From: Pseudomonas sp. REP124
GTDB lineage: Bacteria; Pseudomonadota; Gammaproteobacteria; Pseudomonadales; Pseudomonadaceae
Length of the DNA: 64,000 bases
Assembly (NCBI RefSeq): GCF_020164475.1
Contig: NZ_JAIQWX010000010.1
Location: forward strand, 1-64,000
Direction of reading: 5' to 3'
Part shown: piece after piece, positions 1 through 9,252 of the stretch
Layout: the number at the start of each line of letters is the position of its first letter
Position numbering within the stretch: position 1 is the stretch's first letter
The notes under the pieces: model-generated
Databases searched by the model: none
What the model saw: only the letters and a program-made list of their open reading frames with translations
What the model was told of the DNA's origin: nothing
Program-made: the position numbers and the translations under genes

Positions 1-110
1 CCTACACATGTATCTTGGCTTATCGATTGCGCGGCATGTAAGAGCTGCGCAAACAGCAAGATCATCCAAGCCAAAAGCAGCAATAAAATCGCGCACCAGT
101 CTCCTTTTCG
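1..110 (-). CDS. Possible 5' end of a leftward gene, cut by the window edge
   Basis: On the minus strand, one frame from about 134 down to the edge stays open. It encodes a hydrophobic stretch (ILLLLAWMILLFAQLLHAA) that looks like a signal peptide, followed by SISQDTCV. An AAAAGGAG Shine-Dalgarno-like string lies at about 107-114 on that strand. The frame best placed behind it starts with GTG and is not the hydrophobic one, so the start is unresolved. Too little is visible for a product name. Confidence 0.3.
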
Positions 111-174
111 AGTATTCCTCTCAATTTTTTCTCACTGCTTGCCATCCTCCCCCCTCAAGGTTAGGGTTGAAGGC

Positions 175-252
175 ATGAAAACCTCTCACACCCTCATCCA
201 GCTCCGTCAGCATCGCAGCTTGTGCCTTGTCAGCGCACGACTGCCGGGCTGA
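175..252 (+). CDS. Candidate leader peptide upstream of leuA (25 aa)
   Basis: A 25-codon ORF starts at ATG 175, preceded by GAAGG, and ends at TGA 250-252, 87 bases before leuA. Five of its 25 residues are leucine (MKTSHTLIQL at the start, ending in SARLPG). Downstream, before leuA, there is GGCAGGCCGCC followed by six T at about 300-316, a weak terminator-like element. The layout resembles amino-acid attenuation of a leucine biosynthetic gene. This is inferred from position and composition; the Leu codons are scattered, not clustered. Confidence 0.4.
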   Translation: MKTSHTLIQLRQHRSLCLVSARLPG

Positions 253-339
253 ATCGCGGCACCTCGTCTCACGCGTTATCCAGAACATTGATCCACCGGC
301 AGGCCGCCTTTTTTCGGCCCACACAATAAGGATTTCCCC

Positions 340-2019
340 ATGACCATGCTCAAAGACCCGTCTTCGAAATACCGCCCATTCCCGGCTATCAACCTGCCGG
401 ATCGCACATGGCCGTCGAAAACCATCACCTCCGTGCCTATCTGGTGCAGCTCCGACCTGCGTGATGGTAACCAGTCGCTGATCGAGCCCATGGACGCCGT
501 CAAGAAGCTGCGCTTCTGGAAAACCCTGGTGCAGGTGGGCGTCAAAGAAATCGAAGCCTCCTTCCCGGCCGCTTCGCAAACCGATTTCGACTTCGTGCGT
601 ACCCTGATCGAAGACAAGCACATCCCGGACGACACCACCATCCAGGTGCTGACCCAGGGCCGTGAAGACCTGATCGAGCGTACTTTCGAATCCCTGCGCG
701 GCGCGAAAAAAGCCATCGTTCACCTGTACAACGCCACCTCCCCTTCCTTCCGCCGCATTGTCTTCAACCAGGACAAGGACGGGATCAAGGAAATCGCCGT
801 GAGCGCGGCCAAGCTGTTCGTCAAATACGCCGCCCAGCAGCCTGAAACCGAGTGGACCTTCCAGTACTCCCCGGAAACCTTCAGCGCCACCGAGCTGGAA
901 TTCGCCAAGGAAGTCTGCGACGCGGTGATCGAGGTCTGGAACCCGACGCCAGAGCGCAAGATGATCCTCAACTTGCCTGCCACCGTGGAATGCGCGACCC
1001 CGAACATCTATGCCGACCAGATCGAATGGTTCGGCCGTAACATCAATCGTCGTGACAGCGTGATCATCAGCCTGCACACCCACAACGACCGTGGCACCGG
1101 CGTTGCCGCCACCGAACTGGGCCTGATGGCCGGCGCCGACCGCGTTGAAGGCTGCCTGTTCGGCAACGGCGAGCGTACCGGTAACGTCGACCTGGTGACC
1201 GTGGCACTGAACATGTACACCCAGGGCCTGAACCCTGAGCTGGACTTCTCCGACATCGACGGCGTGCGCAAGGTCGTCGAAGAGTGCAACCAGATTCAGG
1301 TGCACCCACGTCACCCGTACGTCGGCGACCTGGTTCACACCGCTTTCTCCGGCTCGCACCAGGATGCGATCCGCAAGGGCTTCGCCCAGCAGAAACCGGA
1401 TGCCCTGTGGGAAGTGCCGTACCTGCCGATCGACCCGGCCGACATCGGCCGCAGCTACGAGGCGGTGATCCGCGTCAACAGCCAGTCGGGCAAGGGCGGC
1501 ATCGCCTACCTGCTGGAGCAGGAATACGGCATCAGCCTGCCGCGTCGCATGCAGATCGAGTTCAGCCAGGTCGTGCAGCGTGAAACCGATCGCCTGGGTC
1601 TGGAAATGACCGCTCAGCAGATCCATTCGCTTTTGCACAGCGAGTACCTGCAAGCCAACGCGCCTTACGCGCTGGTCAGCCACCGTCTGCAGGAAGAAAA
1701 CGGCCACAGCGCCGTCGAAGTAGAAGTCGCCAGCCAAGGCCAGGGCGAAACCAATCTGCACTGGCGCGGCAAGGGCAACGGTGCCCTGGAAGCACTGGTG
1801 GCCGGCCTGCCGATTCCGGTGGAAATCATGGATTACAACGAACACGCCATCGGCTCGGGCACCAATGCCAAGGCGGCGGCCTACATTGAACTGCGTGTGA
1901 ATGGTGAGCGTGCAGTGCACGGCGTCGGCATCGACGAAAACATCACCACCGCCAGCTTCAAGGCCCTTTTCAGCGCGCTGAACCGCTCGCTGAGCCAGCC
2001 GGAAGCTAAAGCGGCGTAA
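340..2019 (+). CDS. leuA: 2-isopropylmalate synthase
   Basis: Catalyses condensation of acetyl-CoA with 2-oxoisovalerate to 2-isopropylmalate, the committed step of leucine synthesis in the cytoplasm. The 559-residue product has the N-terminal HMGL-like TIM barrel with SDLRDGNQ near residues 38-45 (metal and substrate binding) and [11 protein letters not shown] near 245-255. The C-terminal LeuA regulatory domain starts at about 430 and is where leucine feedback normally acts. Start ATG 340 follows AAGGA at 328-332. A second ATG lies two codons downstream. The gene stands alone, with no leuB, leuC or leuD nearby, and ends in a clear intrinsic terminator. Length and motifs fit the long gamma-proteobacterial LeuA form. 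Confidence 0.97.
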   Translation: MTMLKDPSSKYRPFPAINLPDRTWPSKTITSVPIWCSSDLRDGNQSLIEPMDAVKKLRFWKTLVQVGVKEIEASFPAASQTDFDFVRTLIEDKHIPDDTTIQVLTQGREDLIERTFESLRGAKKAIVHLYNATSPSFRRIVFNQDKDGIKEIAVSAAKLFVKYAAQQPETEWTFQYSPETFSATELEFAKEVCDAVIEVWNPTPERKMILNLPATVECATPNIYADQIEWFGRNINRRDSVIISLHTHNDRGTGVAATELGLMAGADRVEGCLFGNGERTGNVDLVTVALNMYTQGLNPELDFSDIDGVRKVVEECNQIQVHPRHPYVGDLVHTAFSGSHQDAIRKGFAQQKPDALWEVPYLPIDPADIGRSYEAVIRVNSQSGKGGIAYLLEQEYGISLPRRMQIEFSQVVQRETDRLGLEMTAQQIHSLLHSEYLQANAPYALVSHRLQEENGHSAVEVEVASQGQGETNLHWRGKGNGALEALVAGLPIPVEIMDYNEHAIGSGTNAKAAAYIELRVNGERAVHGVGIDENITTASFKALFSALNRSLSQPEAKAA

Positions 2020-2037
2020 AGCTCACCGCAATGCAAA

Positions 2038-2073
2038 AGGCCCCGGGGTGTGAACCTCGGGGCCTTTTTGTTT
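2038..2073 (+). terminator. leuA intrinsic terminator
   Basis: AAGGCCCCGGGG then a short loop then CCTCGGGGCCTT, followed by TTTTTG. It lies 20-50 bases after the leuA stop. Confidence 0.9.
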
Positions 2074-2102
2074 GCCTTGAGTTTTGGTCTGCCTGTTATG
2101 CC

Positions 2103-2197
2103 GCATCGCGAGCAGGCTCGCTCCCACAAGGGATGTGTGGTGAACACAAAATTCTGATTTCACTCGATCCACTGTGGGAGCGAGCCTGCTCGCGAAG
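2103..2197. repeat. REP pair (inverted)
   Basis: Two inverted copies of a Pseudomonas REP element: CGCGAGCAGGCTCGCTCCCAC and, about 40 bases on, GTGGGAGCGAGCCTGCTCGCG. It sits between the convergent genes leuA and the omega-amidase. Confidence 0.9.
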
Positions 2198-2221
2198 AGG
2201 CCCTGTCAGGCAGCGCAAATC

Positions 2222-3013
2222 TCAGGTGAACTCGAAGGTGTCAGCATCCAGATTCGCCGGAAACCTGGTGCGATAAGCCTGCAGCTCCGCCGCATCCAGC
2301 ACCACTTTGAATACCCCGTCCGCCTCCCCCGCACTGAGCAAGGTCTCGCCCTGGAAGTCGAGCACCTGACTGTCGCCGGTATAGGCAAAGCCTTTCCCGT
2401 CCGTGCCGACACGATTCACCGCCGCCACATAACACAGATTTTCAATCGCCCGCGCCGGCAGCAAACGGTTCCAGTGCTGACGCCGCGCACCCGGCCAGTT
2501 GGCGGTGTACAGCAGCAGGTCGGTGTCTTGGGCATCACGGCTCCAGACCGGGAATCGCAGGTCGTAGCAGATCAGCGGCCGCACCCGCCAACCCTTGAGC
2601 TCGAACTGCACCTGACGCTCGCCGGGCGTGTAATGGTTGTGCTCACCCGCCATGCGAAACAGATGGCGCTTGTCGTAGTGCAGCACTTCACCATCCGGCC
2701 GTGCCCACAACAGGCGATTGCGGTGGCTGCCATCGGCGGCCTGGACGATCACGCTACCGGTGATTACCGCATCGAACTTCGCCGCCTGGGCCCGCAGCCA
2801 TTTACTGGTCGGACCGTTCTCCGCCTCGGCCAGCGCCTCGGACTCCATGGAGAACCCGGTGGTGAACATCTCCGGCAGGATGATCAGGTCAGCGCCCCGA
2901 GCCTGTTCCAGCAACGGCTCGAAATGCGCCAGGTTGGCCTGGCGGTCGTGCCAGGCCAGGGTTGTCTGGACCAGCGCAACGGTCAACTTCGGCAAGGCAC
3001 TCAAATCACGCAT
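2222..3013 (-). CDS. Omega-amidase / carbon-nitrogen hydrolase (YafV/Nit2 type)
   Basis: Nitrilase-superfamily amidase of 263 residues. The Glu-Lys-Cys catalytic triad is visible: E48 in ILPEMF, K115 in HYDKRH and C149 in LICYDLRFP. Family members of this length hydrolyse alpha-ketoglutaramate and alpha-ketosuccinamate to 2-oxo acids. The start overlaps the 3' end of the upstream methionine aminotransferase by 13 bases, so the two genes are probably co-translated. Coupling a glutamine-using transaminase to omega-amidase makes transamination irreversible and is known from methionine salvage. The family call is secure; the exact substrate is inferred from the pairing. Confidence 0.88.
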   Translation of the reverse strand: MRDLSALPKLTVALVQTTLAWHDRQANLAHFEPLLEQARGADLIILPEMFTTGFSMESEALAEAENGPTSKWLRAQAAKFDAVITGSVIVQAADGSHRNRLLWARPDGEVLHYDKRHLFRMAGEHNHYTPGERQVQFELKGWRVRPLICYDLRFPVWSRDAQDTDLLLYTANWPGARRQHWNRLLPARAIENLCYVAAVNRVGTDGKGFAYTGDSQVLDFQGETLLSAGEADGVFKVVLDAAELQAYRTRFPANLDADTFEFT

Positions 3014-4149
3014 AGTTTTTCCGCTGCTTCACGCAGGGTCTCCGGGCGTTTGGCAAAGCACAGGCGCACCAGGCGCTGGCCTTCAGGTGGAGTCTGGTAG
3101 AACACCGAAATCGGGATGCTCGCCACGCCATGCTCGCGAGTCATCCACAGGGCCATTTCGACGTCGTTGAGGTCCGGACGGATCTGCGAGTAATCGACCA
3201 GCTGGAAGTAGGTGCCGGCGACCCGGGTGAAACTGAAGCGCGACGGCGCCAGCAGATCGCAGAACAGGTCACGCTTGGCCTGATAAAAGTCTGGCAGTTC
3301 GTCGATGTGTTCCGGGTGCTCGGCCATGAAATCGGCCAGGGCGAATTGAAGCGGGGTCACGCCGCAGAAACTCACGTACTGGTGCACCTTGCGCAGCTCT
3401 GCCGTAAGGGCCGGCGGTGCGACCACGTAGCCGGTTTTCCAGCCGGTGACGTGATAGGTCTTGCCGAACGAGCTGACCACGAAGGCGCGCTGGTACAGCT
3501 CTTCGTGATTCAGCACGCTGACGTGAGGCACGCCGTCGAACACCAGATGTTCGTAGACTTCATCGCTCACCAGATAGATGTCGCGACCACGAATCAGGTC
3601 CGCCAACTGATCAAGCTCCGCACGGCTGATCAGCGCGCCACTGGGGTTGTGCGGGGTATTGAGCACGATCATCCGGGTACGCGGGGTGATGGCCGCGGCC
3701 AGCTTCTCGAAGTCGATGGAGAAATCGTCCAGCCCCAGTTGCACATGCACGCAACGACCGCCGGCCAGTTCCACTGACGGCTCGTAGCTGTCATAGCACG
3801 GGTCGAAGACGATCACTTCGTCGCCGCTGTGGATAACGGCCTGGATCGCGCAGAAGATCGCCTGGGTGGCGCCGGGGGTGATGGTCACCTCGTTGTCGAC
3901 ATCGACCGCGACGCCATAGCAGCGGGCAATCTTCGCCGCCACTTGCTGACGCAGCAGCGGCAACCCGGTCATTGGAGAATACTGGTTGTGGCCTTGGGCA
4001 ATATGCCGCCCGACCGCATCGCACAGCGCCTGCGGGGCATCGAAATCGGGGAAACCCTGAGACAGATTGATCGCCCCGGTCTGCGCCGCGAGCTGAGACA
4101 TCTGGGTGAAGATGGTGATGCCGACATTCGGCAACTTGCTGGTGATCAT
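3001..4149 (-). CDS. PLP-dependent methionine/glutamine aminotransferase (YbdL-like)
   Basis: Fold-type I class I/II aminotransferase of 382 residues. It shows the N-terminal NLSQGFPDF motif, the PLP phosphate and ring contacts NTPHNPSGA (about 164-172) and SDEVYEHL (195-202), and the Schiff-base lysine K230 in SSFGKTYHVTGWKTGY. Relatives transaminate 4-methylthio-2-oxobutyrate to methionine using glutamine. The chosen start at 4149 (MITSKLPNVG) is where family similarity begins; an upstream in-frame extension to 4236 is implausible. It is followed with overlap by the omega-amidase gene, supporting a glutamine transaminase role. Confidence 0.9.
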   Translation of the reverse strand: MITSKLPNVGITIFTQMSQLAAQTGAINLSQGFPDFDAPQALCDAVGRHIAQGHNQYSPMTGLPLLRQQVAAKIARCYGVAVDVDNEVTITPGATQAIFCAIQAVIHSGDEVIVFDPCYDSYEPSVELAGGRCVHVQLGLDDFSIDFEKLAAAITPRTRMIVLNTPHNPSGALISRAELDQLADLIRGRDIYLVSDEVYEHLVFDGVPHVSVLNHEELYQRAFVVSSFGKTYHVTGWKTGYVVAPPALTAELRKVHQYVSFCGVTPLQFALADFMAEHPEHIDELPDFYQAKRDLFCDLLAPSRFSFTRVAGTYFQLVDYSQIRPDLNDVEMALWMTREHGVASIPISVFYQTPPEGQRLVRLCFAKRPETLREAAEKLCVI

Positions 4150-4221
4150 CGGTGCTTTCCTGCTCTGCACCCGGCTCTGACGCGGCGCGGGAGAGTCGAG
4201 AATAGCCCATCCGATGAACAT

Positions 4222-4252
4222 AAAAAAAGGGCGCACAAGGCGCCCTTTTTTT
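4222..4252 (-). terminator. Terminator downstream of der
   Basis: GGGCGC-ACAAG-GCGCCC hairpin at 4229-4245 flanked by an A-run and a T-run, so it can act in both directions. It lies between der and the aminotransferase gene, both read leftward. Confidence 0.85.
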
Positions 4253-4272
4253 CACCTGTTGCCGCCCCGCCC

Positions 4273-4366
4273 CCTGTAGGAGCGAGGCTTGCCCGCGAAC
4301 CATGCACTGCGGTGCAACAGATACACCGCGTCATCGTTCTTCGCGGGCGAGCCTCGCTCCTACAGA
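4273..4366. repeat. REP pair (inverted)
   Basis: CTGTAGGAGCGAGGCTTGCC and its inverted partner GGGCGAGCCTCGCTCCTACAG, about 45 bases apart, between der and its terminator. Confidence 0.9.
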
Positions 4367-4385
4367 GGTTGGAGCAGGCCCGCAA

Positions 4386-5855
4386 TCAACGCTTATCGCG
4401 GCGCTTCTTGTCGGCCTTCTTGTGGTGCGACATCAAGCGACGCTTCTTGTTGACCTGGCGGTCGGTCAGCGAGTTCTTGTTGCCTTCGTACGGGTTTTCA
4501 CCGCCTTTGAACTCGATGCGGATCGGCGTACCGACCAGCTTCAAGACACGGCGATAAGTGTTTTCCAGGTAACGCACGTAAGACTTCGGCACCTTCTCGA
4601 TCTGGTTACCGTGAATCACGATGATCGGCGGGTTCGCGCCACCCAAGTGAGCGTAACGCAGCTTGATCCGGCGGCTGTTGACCATCGGCGGCTGGTGCTC
4701 GGTGACCGCGTCCTCGAGGATCTGGGTCAGACGGCTGGTCGGCCAGCGAGTAACCGCCGACTTGAACGAGTTCTGCACCGAAGCGTAGAGGTTGCCCACG
4801 CCCGTACCGTGCAGCGCCGAGATGAAGTGGATGTCGGCGAACTCAACGAAGAACAGCCGACGTTGCAGCTCGACCTTCACGTAATCGCGCTCGCTCGGCG
4901 TCATGCCGTCCCACTTGTTGATCGCGATAACCAGTGCACGACCAGCTTCCAGGGCGAAGCCCAGCAAGTTGAGGTCGTGATCCACCACGCCTTCGCGGGC
5001 GTCCATCACGAAGATCACCACATTGGCGTCTTTGATCGCCTGCAGGGTTTTGACCACGGAGAATTTTTCGACTTCTTCGTGGATCTTTCCGCGCTTGCGC
5101 ACACCGGCGGTGTCGATCAGCGTGTACTTCTCTTCGTTACGCTCGAACGGGATGTAGATACTGTCGCGGGTGGTGCCGGGCTGGTCATACACGATCACCC
5201 GGTCTTCACCGAGCATGCGGTTGACCAGGGTCGACTTGCCGACGTTCGGACGGCCGATGATGGCGATCTTGATGCCATCTTTTTCGCTCGGACCAGGAAT
5301 GCGCTTGGCTTCTTCGCCTTCGGCAACTTCCTCTTCTTCGCCTTCTTCCAGCTCGTCTTCGTCTTTCGGGAATTCGCTCAGCGCGGCTTCCAGCAGCTGG
5401 GTGATACCACGGCCGTGAGCACCGGCGATCGGGATCGCGTGGCCCATGCCCAGCGGGGCGAATTCGGCGCGGGCCATTTCAGGGTCGATGTTGTCGACCT
5501 TGTTGGCGACCACGTGGGAACGCTTGTTACGCTTGCGCAAGTGTTCGGCGATCATCTGGTCGGCAGCGGTGAAACCCGCCTTGGCGTCTACCAGGAACAG
5601 AACGACATCCGCTTCTTCAATGGCCAGCAGCGACTGCTCGGCCATTTTTTCGTCCATACCATGCTCGTCACCGGAAATACCGCCGGTGTCGATCAGAATG
5701 TAGGAACGCCCTTGCCACTTGGCCTCACCGTACTGGCGATCACGGGTCAGACCGGACAAGTCGCCGACGATGGCGTCGCGAGTCCTGGTCAGGCGGTTGA
5801 ACAAGGTGGACTTGCCGACGTTCGGTCGACCCACCAGGGCGATTACGGGAACCAT
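4386..5855 (-). CDS. der: Ribosome biogenesis GTPase Der (EngA)
   Basis: Double-Era-like GTPase that acts in maturation of the 50S subunit. The 489-residue product has two consecutive GTPase domains, each with a [10 protein letters not shown]-loop (about residues 9-17 and 203-211) and NKxD motifs (NKVDN, NKWDG). A Glu-rich linker separates them, and a C-terminal KH-like domain ends in a very basic tail rich in Lys and Arg. Start ATG 5855 ([11 protein letters not shown]) is preceded by GTGGAGAG at good spacing; four extra upstream codons are not needed. It follows bamB, but a strong hairpin terminator separates the two, so der may have its own promoter or rely on read-through. Confidence 0.97.
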   Translation of the reverse strand: MVPVIALVGRPNVGKSTLFNRLTRTRDAIVGDLSGLTRDRQYGEAKWQGRSYILIDTGGISGDEHGMDEKMAEQSLLAIEEADVVLFLVDAKAGFTAADQMIAEHLRKRNKRSHVVANKVDNIDPEMARAEFAPLGMGHAIPIAGAHGRGITQLLEAALSEFPKDEDELEEGEEEEVAEGEEAKRIPGPSEKDGIKIAIIGRPNVGKSTLVNRMLGEDRVIVYDQPGTTRDSIYIPFERNEEKYTLIDTAGVRKRGKIHEEVEKFSVVKTLQAIKDANVVIFVMDAREGVVDHDLNLLGFALEAGRALVIAINKWDGMTPSERDYVKVELQRRLFFVEFADIHFISALHGTGVGNLYASVQNSFKSAVTRWPTSRLTQILEDAVTEHQPPMVNSRRIKLRYAHLGGANPPIIVIHGNQIEKVPKSYVRYLENTYRRVLKLVGTPIRIEFKGGENPYEGNKNSLTDRQVNKKRRLMSHHKKADKKRRDKR

Positions 5856-5880
5856 GCGGCTCTCCACTTCGTTATTTCAG

Positions 5881-5912
5881 AAAATACAAAAGCCGCTGCG
5901 TGGGCAGCGGCT
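5881..5912 (-). terminator. Terminator between bamB and der
   Basis: On the minus strand, AGCCGCTGC-CCAC-GCAGCGGCT (9-bp perfect stem, 5891-5912) is followed by TTTGTATTTT. It faces the bamB-to-der direction. Confidence 0.8.
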
Positions 5913-5941
5913 GGTGCTCGAGGGCTTTCCCGGGCGTGTTT

Positions 5942-6043
5942 TCTGTGGGAGCGAGCCTGCTCGCGATAAACGCCAGGACACCGCGTTTATTCAGGATGCC
6001 AACGTTATCGTTAGCGTCCATCGCGAGCAGGCTCGCTCCCACA
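5942..6043. repeat. REP pair (inverted)
   Basis: TGTGGGAGCGAGCCTGCTCGC and the inverted copy GCGAGCAGGCTCGCTCCCACA, in the bamB-der intergenic region. Confidence 0.9.
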
Positions 6044-6097
6044 TTCATTCATACCAACAGGTGTAGCCGCCTGGGGTATCAACCCCAAGCATAGTTG

Positions 6098-7249
6098 TTA
6101 CTTGATGGTCAGGGCTTCCAGTTTGCCGCTGTTGCCATACACATAAATCGTGTCGCCCACCACCAGCGGACGGGCACGCAGGCCGTCGCTGTCGATGCGC
6201 TCACGGCCGACGAAACGGCCGTCTACCTGACTCAGCAGGTGCAGGTAACCTTCCAGGTCACCCACTGCAACGTAGCTGGAGAACACTTCCGGAGCCGACA
6301 GTTGACGGCGGGCCAGCGCATCGTTGCTCCACAGGGCTGTGGTGGAACGCTCGTCGACGCCTTCAACGGTACCCGAAGACAGGCTTACGTAAACGCTGCC
6401 GAAACCCTGGGCCACACCGGCATAGCTGGAAGCATCACGCTGCCACAGCTGACGACCGCTCTGCAGGTCCAGAGCCGCGACGCGACCCTGGTAGCTGGCG
6501 ACGTAGATGGTTTCGCCCGACAGCAGCAGACCACCATCGATATCGACCACACGCTCAAGCTCCGAACGACCTTGCGGAATCGCTACACGCTGTTCCCACA
6601 CCGGCACGCCGTTGGAAATGTCGAGAGCGACCACTTTGCCGGTCGAAAAACCAGCCACCGCCAGGCGGTTGGTGACGATCGGCGCACTGGTACCGCGCAG
6701 GGTCAGTACCGCAGGCGTGTTGTCATACATCCAGCGCTGGTTGCCGGTAGCGGCATCCAGACCGATCAGACGATCGTCCTGGGTCTGAACCACCACCACA
6801 TCACCGTTGTTGGCCGGTGGTGCGAGGACTTCGCTGGACACGCGAGCGCGCCATTTCTCTTCGCCGTTGATGGCGTCCAGGGCAACGATTTCACCCTTGA
6901 GCGTACCGATCGTCAGCAGACCGTAACCGACGCCAACGGCACCGGACACAGGCAGTTCGAGATCTTTCTTCCATTTCACGTCGCCGTTGCTGCGATCCAG
7001 CGCCATCACCACACCGGTCACGTCGGCAGCATAGATGGTGTCGCCATCGATCGCCGGAACCAGCATGTTGTAGGTTTCGCCCTGACCGTCACCGATCGAA
7101 CGACTCCACTGTTTCTGCAGAACCACTTCTTCCTTGAAATCGGTCAATTCGGCCGGCGGCAGTTCTTTCTTGCTGTTGCTGCTGCAACCCGCGGCCAGAA
7201 TGGCCAGAGCCAGCAATGCTGCATGTTTCCAACGAATCACGTCACGCAT
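6098..7249 (-). CDS. bamB: Outer membrane assembly lipoprotein BamB
   Basis: Beta-propeller lipoprotein of the BAM complex, which inserts beta-barrel proteins into the outer membrane. The 383-residue product starts MRDVIRWKH and has a lipoprotein signal peptide ending in LAAGC (lipobox; the Cys is about residue 19). Repeated PQQ/WD-like blades follow, for example AIDGDTIYAADVTG, NGDVKWK and NGEEKWRARVSSEV. The longer reading frame to 7420 is ignored because the signal peptide begins at 7249. It overlaps the upstream YfgM-like gene by 8 bases, the same order as in other gamma-proteobacteria. Confidence 0.96.
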   Translation of the reverse strand: MRDVIRWKHAALLALAILAAGCSSNSKKELPPAELTDFKEEVVLQKQWSRSIGDGQGETYNMLVPAIDGDTIYAADVTGVVMALDRSNGDVKWKKDLELPVSGAVGVGYGLLTIGTLKGEIVALDAINGEEKWRARVSSEVLAPPANNGDVVVVQTQDDRLIGLDAATGNQRWMYDNTPAVLTLRGTSAPIVTNRLAVAGFSTGKVVALDISNGVPVWEQRVAIPQGRSELERVVDIDGGLLLSGETIYVASYQGRVAALDLQSGRQLWQRDASSYAGVAQGFGSVYVSLSSGTVEGVDERSTTALWSNDALARRQLSAPEVFSSYVAVGDLEGYLHLLSQVDGRFVGRERIDSDGLRARPLVVGDTIYVYGNSGKLEALTIK

Positions 7250-7883
7250 CCCCTTTGGCCAGATCGTCCAGCTTGATTTGCAGGCCACCGACCGCCGCTT
7301 CATCCGACAGTGCCGCCTTGGCCTTTTGATAGGCCGCGTGCGCTTCATCGGTACGACCCAGCTGAACCAGCAGGTCGCCCTTGAGTTCTTCACGAGTAGC
7401 CAGGAATGCCTTGTCGGCATCGCCTTCGAGCAGTTTCAGGGCCTCATCGACCTTGTTCTGCGCGGCCAGTACCTGCGCCAGACGCTGACGGGCGATTTCG
7501 CCCAGTGCCGCGTTGGCAGGTTTGGCAGTGATGGCTTTCAGCTCGCTGGCTGCGTCATCCAGCTTGCCGCTGTCGACCGCGACTTTCGCCACGAACAGGC
7601 TGCCGTACTGCGCGTAGGCGCTGCCGGCGAACTCGCTGTTGAGCTTGCCTGCCAGGTCCGATACACGGGCCGCATCCGGCTTGCCGTCAGGCGTCAGTGT
7701 GGTTTCCAGCAGTTGCTGATAGAGCACCGAGGCGCCTTGCGACTGGTTGCTCTGATACTTATGGAACGCCTGCCAGCCGAATACGATGACCAGCGCCAAC
7801 AGGCCGCCGGTGACCAGGGGCTTGCCGTTGCGCGACCACCATTCCTTAAAATCCGCCAGCTGTTCGTCTTCGGTACTCGACAC
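7242..7883 (-). CDS. YfgM-like tetratricopeptide membrane protein
   Basis: 213-residue ancillary SecYEG-associated protein of the YfgM family. It has a short cytoplasmic N-terminus (DEQLADFKEWWSRNG), one membrane segment at about residues 22-40 (LVTGGLLALVIVFGWQAF), and a periplasmic TPR-like helical domain. Relatives link the translocon to periplasmic chaperones. It lies between hisS and bamB, its standard position, and overlaps bamB by 8 bases. Confidence 0.9.
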   Translation of the reverse strand: MSSTEDEQLADFKEWWSRNGKPLVTGGLLALVIVFGWQAFHKYQSNQSQGASVLYQQLLETTLTPDGKPDAARVSDLAGKLNSEFAGSAYAQYGSLFVAKVAVDSGKLDDAASELKAITAKPANAALGEIARQRLAQVLAAQNKVDEALKLLEGDADKAFLATREELKGDLLVQLGRTDEAHAAYQKAKAALSDEAAVGGLQIKLDDLAKGDA

Positions 7884-7925
7884 CCCAATACTCCTTAATC
7901 GCTAATTCGGCTGTTTAAGACAGCT

Positions 7926-9215
7926 TCAACCCTGCACGACGCAGGTGGCCAGGTGTGCAGCAAGCGCATCCCAGGCAATGCTTTGTTGTTCGCCCTGGCC
8001 ACGCAGGGGTTTGAAACCTACCACTTGCTGGGCCATCTCGTCGTCACCGAGGATCAGCGCATACAGCGCACCGCTCTTGTCGGCTTTCTTGAATTGGCTT
8101 TTGAAACTGCCGGCGCCGGCGTTCACTTGCAGGCGCAGGTTGGGCAACTGGTCACGTACACGCTCGGCCAGTGCCAGACCGGCCAGCTCGGCCTCTTCGC
8201 CAAAGGCGCAGAGGTAGACGTCGACCTGACGGGAAATCTCTTCGGGAATCTGCTCCAGGGTTTCCAGCAACAGAACCAGGCGCTCGATACCCATGGCGAA
8301 ACCCACGCCGGCAGTCGGCTTGCCGCCCATCTGCTCGACCAGGCCGTCGTAACGACCACCGGCACACACGGTGCCCTGGGCGCCGAGCTTGTCGGTGACC
8401 CATTCGAAAACGGTTTTGCTGTAGTAGTCCAACCCGCGAACAAGCTTGGGGTTGATGACATAAGGAATGCCGGCAGCGTCCAGGCGAGCCTTGAGGCCCT
8501 CGAAGTGCGTGCGGGATTCTTCGTCGAGGTAGTCGGCCATCTTCGGCGCATCGACCAGAATCGCTTGGGTATCGGCGTTCTTGGTGTCGAGTACACGCAG
8601 CGGATTGGTCTTCAGGCGGCGCTGGCTGTCTTCGTCCAGCTTGTCCAGGTGTTGCGACAGGAACGCGACCAGCGCTTCACGGTAACGACCGCGGGATTCG
8701 CTGGTGCCCAGGCTGTTGAGCTCGAGCTTGACCGCATCACGGATGCCCAGCTCGCCCCACAGGCGCCAGGTCAGCACGATCAGCTCGGCATCGATGTCCG
8801 GACCATCGAGGTTGAACACCTCGACACCGATCTGGTGGAACTGGCGATAACGGCCTTTCTGCGGACGCTCGTGGCGGAACATCGGACCGATGTACCAGAG
8901 TTTCTGCACCTGGCCACCACCGGTGATGCCGTGCTCGAGCACGGCACGCACGCAGGCCGCGGTGCCTTCAGGGCGCAGGGTCAGGGAGTCGCCGTTGCGG
9001 TCGTCGAAGGTGTACATCTCTTTTTCGACGATGTCGGTCACTTCACCGATGGAGCGCTTGAACAGCTCGGTGAATTCGACGATCGGCATGCGGATCTGCT
9101 TGTAACCGTAGTTATCCAGCAGGCGCGAAACGGTGCCTTCGAAGTGACGCCACAGGGGGGTCTGTTCGGGCAGGATGTCGTTCATGCCACGAATGGCTTG
9201 CAGAGACTTGCTCAC
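7926..9215 (-). CDS. hisS: Histidyl-tRNA synthetase
   Basis: Class II aminoacyl-tRNA synthetase, 429 residues, charging tRNA-His. Visible signatures include RGMNDILP near the N-terminus, the TLRPEGTA segment, motif 2 ([16 protein letters not shown]), the histidine-binding [13 protein letters not shown] and AGGRYDGL, and a C-terminal anticodon-binding domain. It lies between ispG and the YfgM-like gene in the same orientation, with short gaps, consistent with one long transcript. Confidence 0.98.
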   Translation of the reverse strand: MSKSLQAIRGMNDILPEQTPLWRHFEGTVSRLLDNYGYKQIRMPIVEFTELFKRSIGEVTDIVEKEMYTFDDRNGDSLTLRPEGTAACVRAVLEHGITGGGQVQKLWYIGPMFRHERPQKGRYRQFHQIGVEVFNLDGPDIDAELIVLTWRLWGELGIRDAVKLELNSLGTSESRGRYREALVAFLSQHLDKLDEDSQRRLKTNPLRVLDTKNADTQAILVDAPKMADYLDEESRTHFEGLKARLDAAGIPYVINPKLVRGLDYYSKTVFEWVTDKLGAQGTVCAGGRYDGLVEQMGGKPTAGVGFAMGIERLVLLLETLEQIPEEISRQVDVYLCAFGEEAELAGLALAERVRDQLPNLRLQVNAGAGSFKSQFKKADKSGALYALILGDDEMAQQVVGFKPLRGQGEQQSIAWDALAAHLATCVVQG

Positions 9216-9252
9216 TATCGGTCCTTAAATTCGTTCGGCTCTAGAGTCGGAC

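Noticed and set aside
121..1920. 599-codon minus-strand ORF opposite leuA
   Set aside because: Antisense shadow created by GC-rich third positions; the plus strand carries complete LeuA motifs.
4302..5969. 555-codon plus-strand ORF opposite der
   Set aside because: Shadow of der; no domain pattern and it runs through REP sequence.
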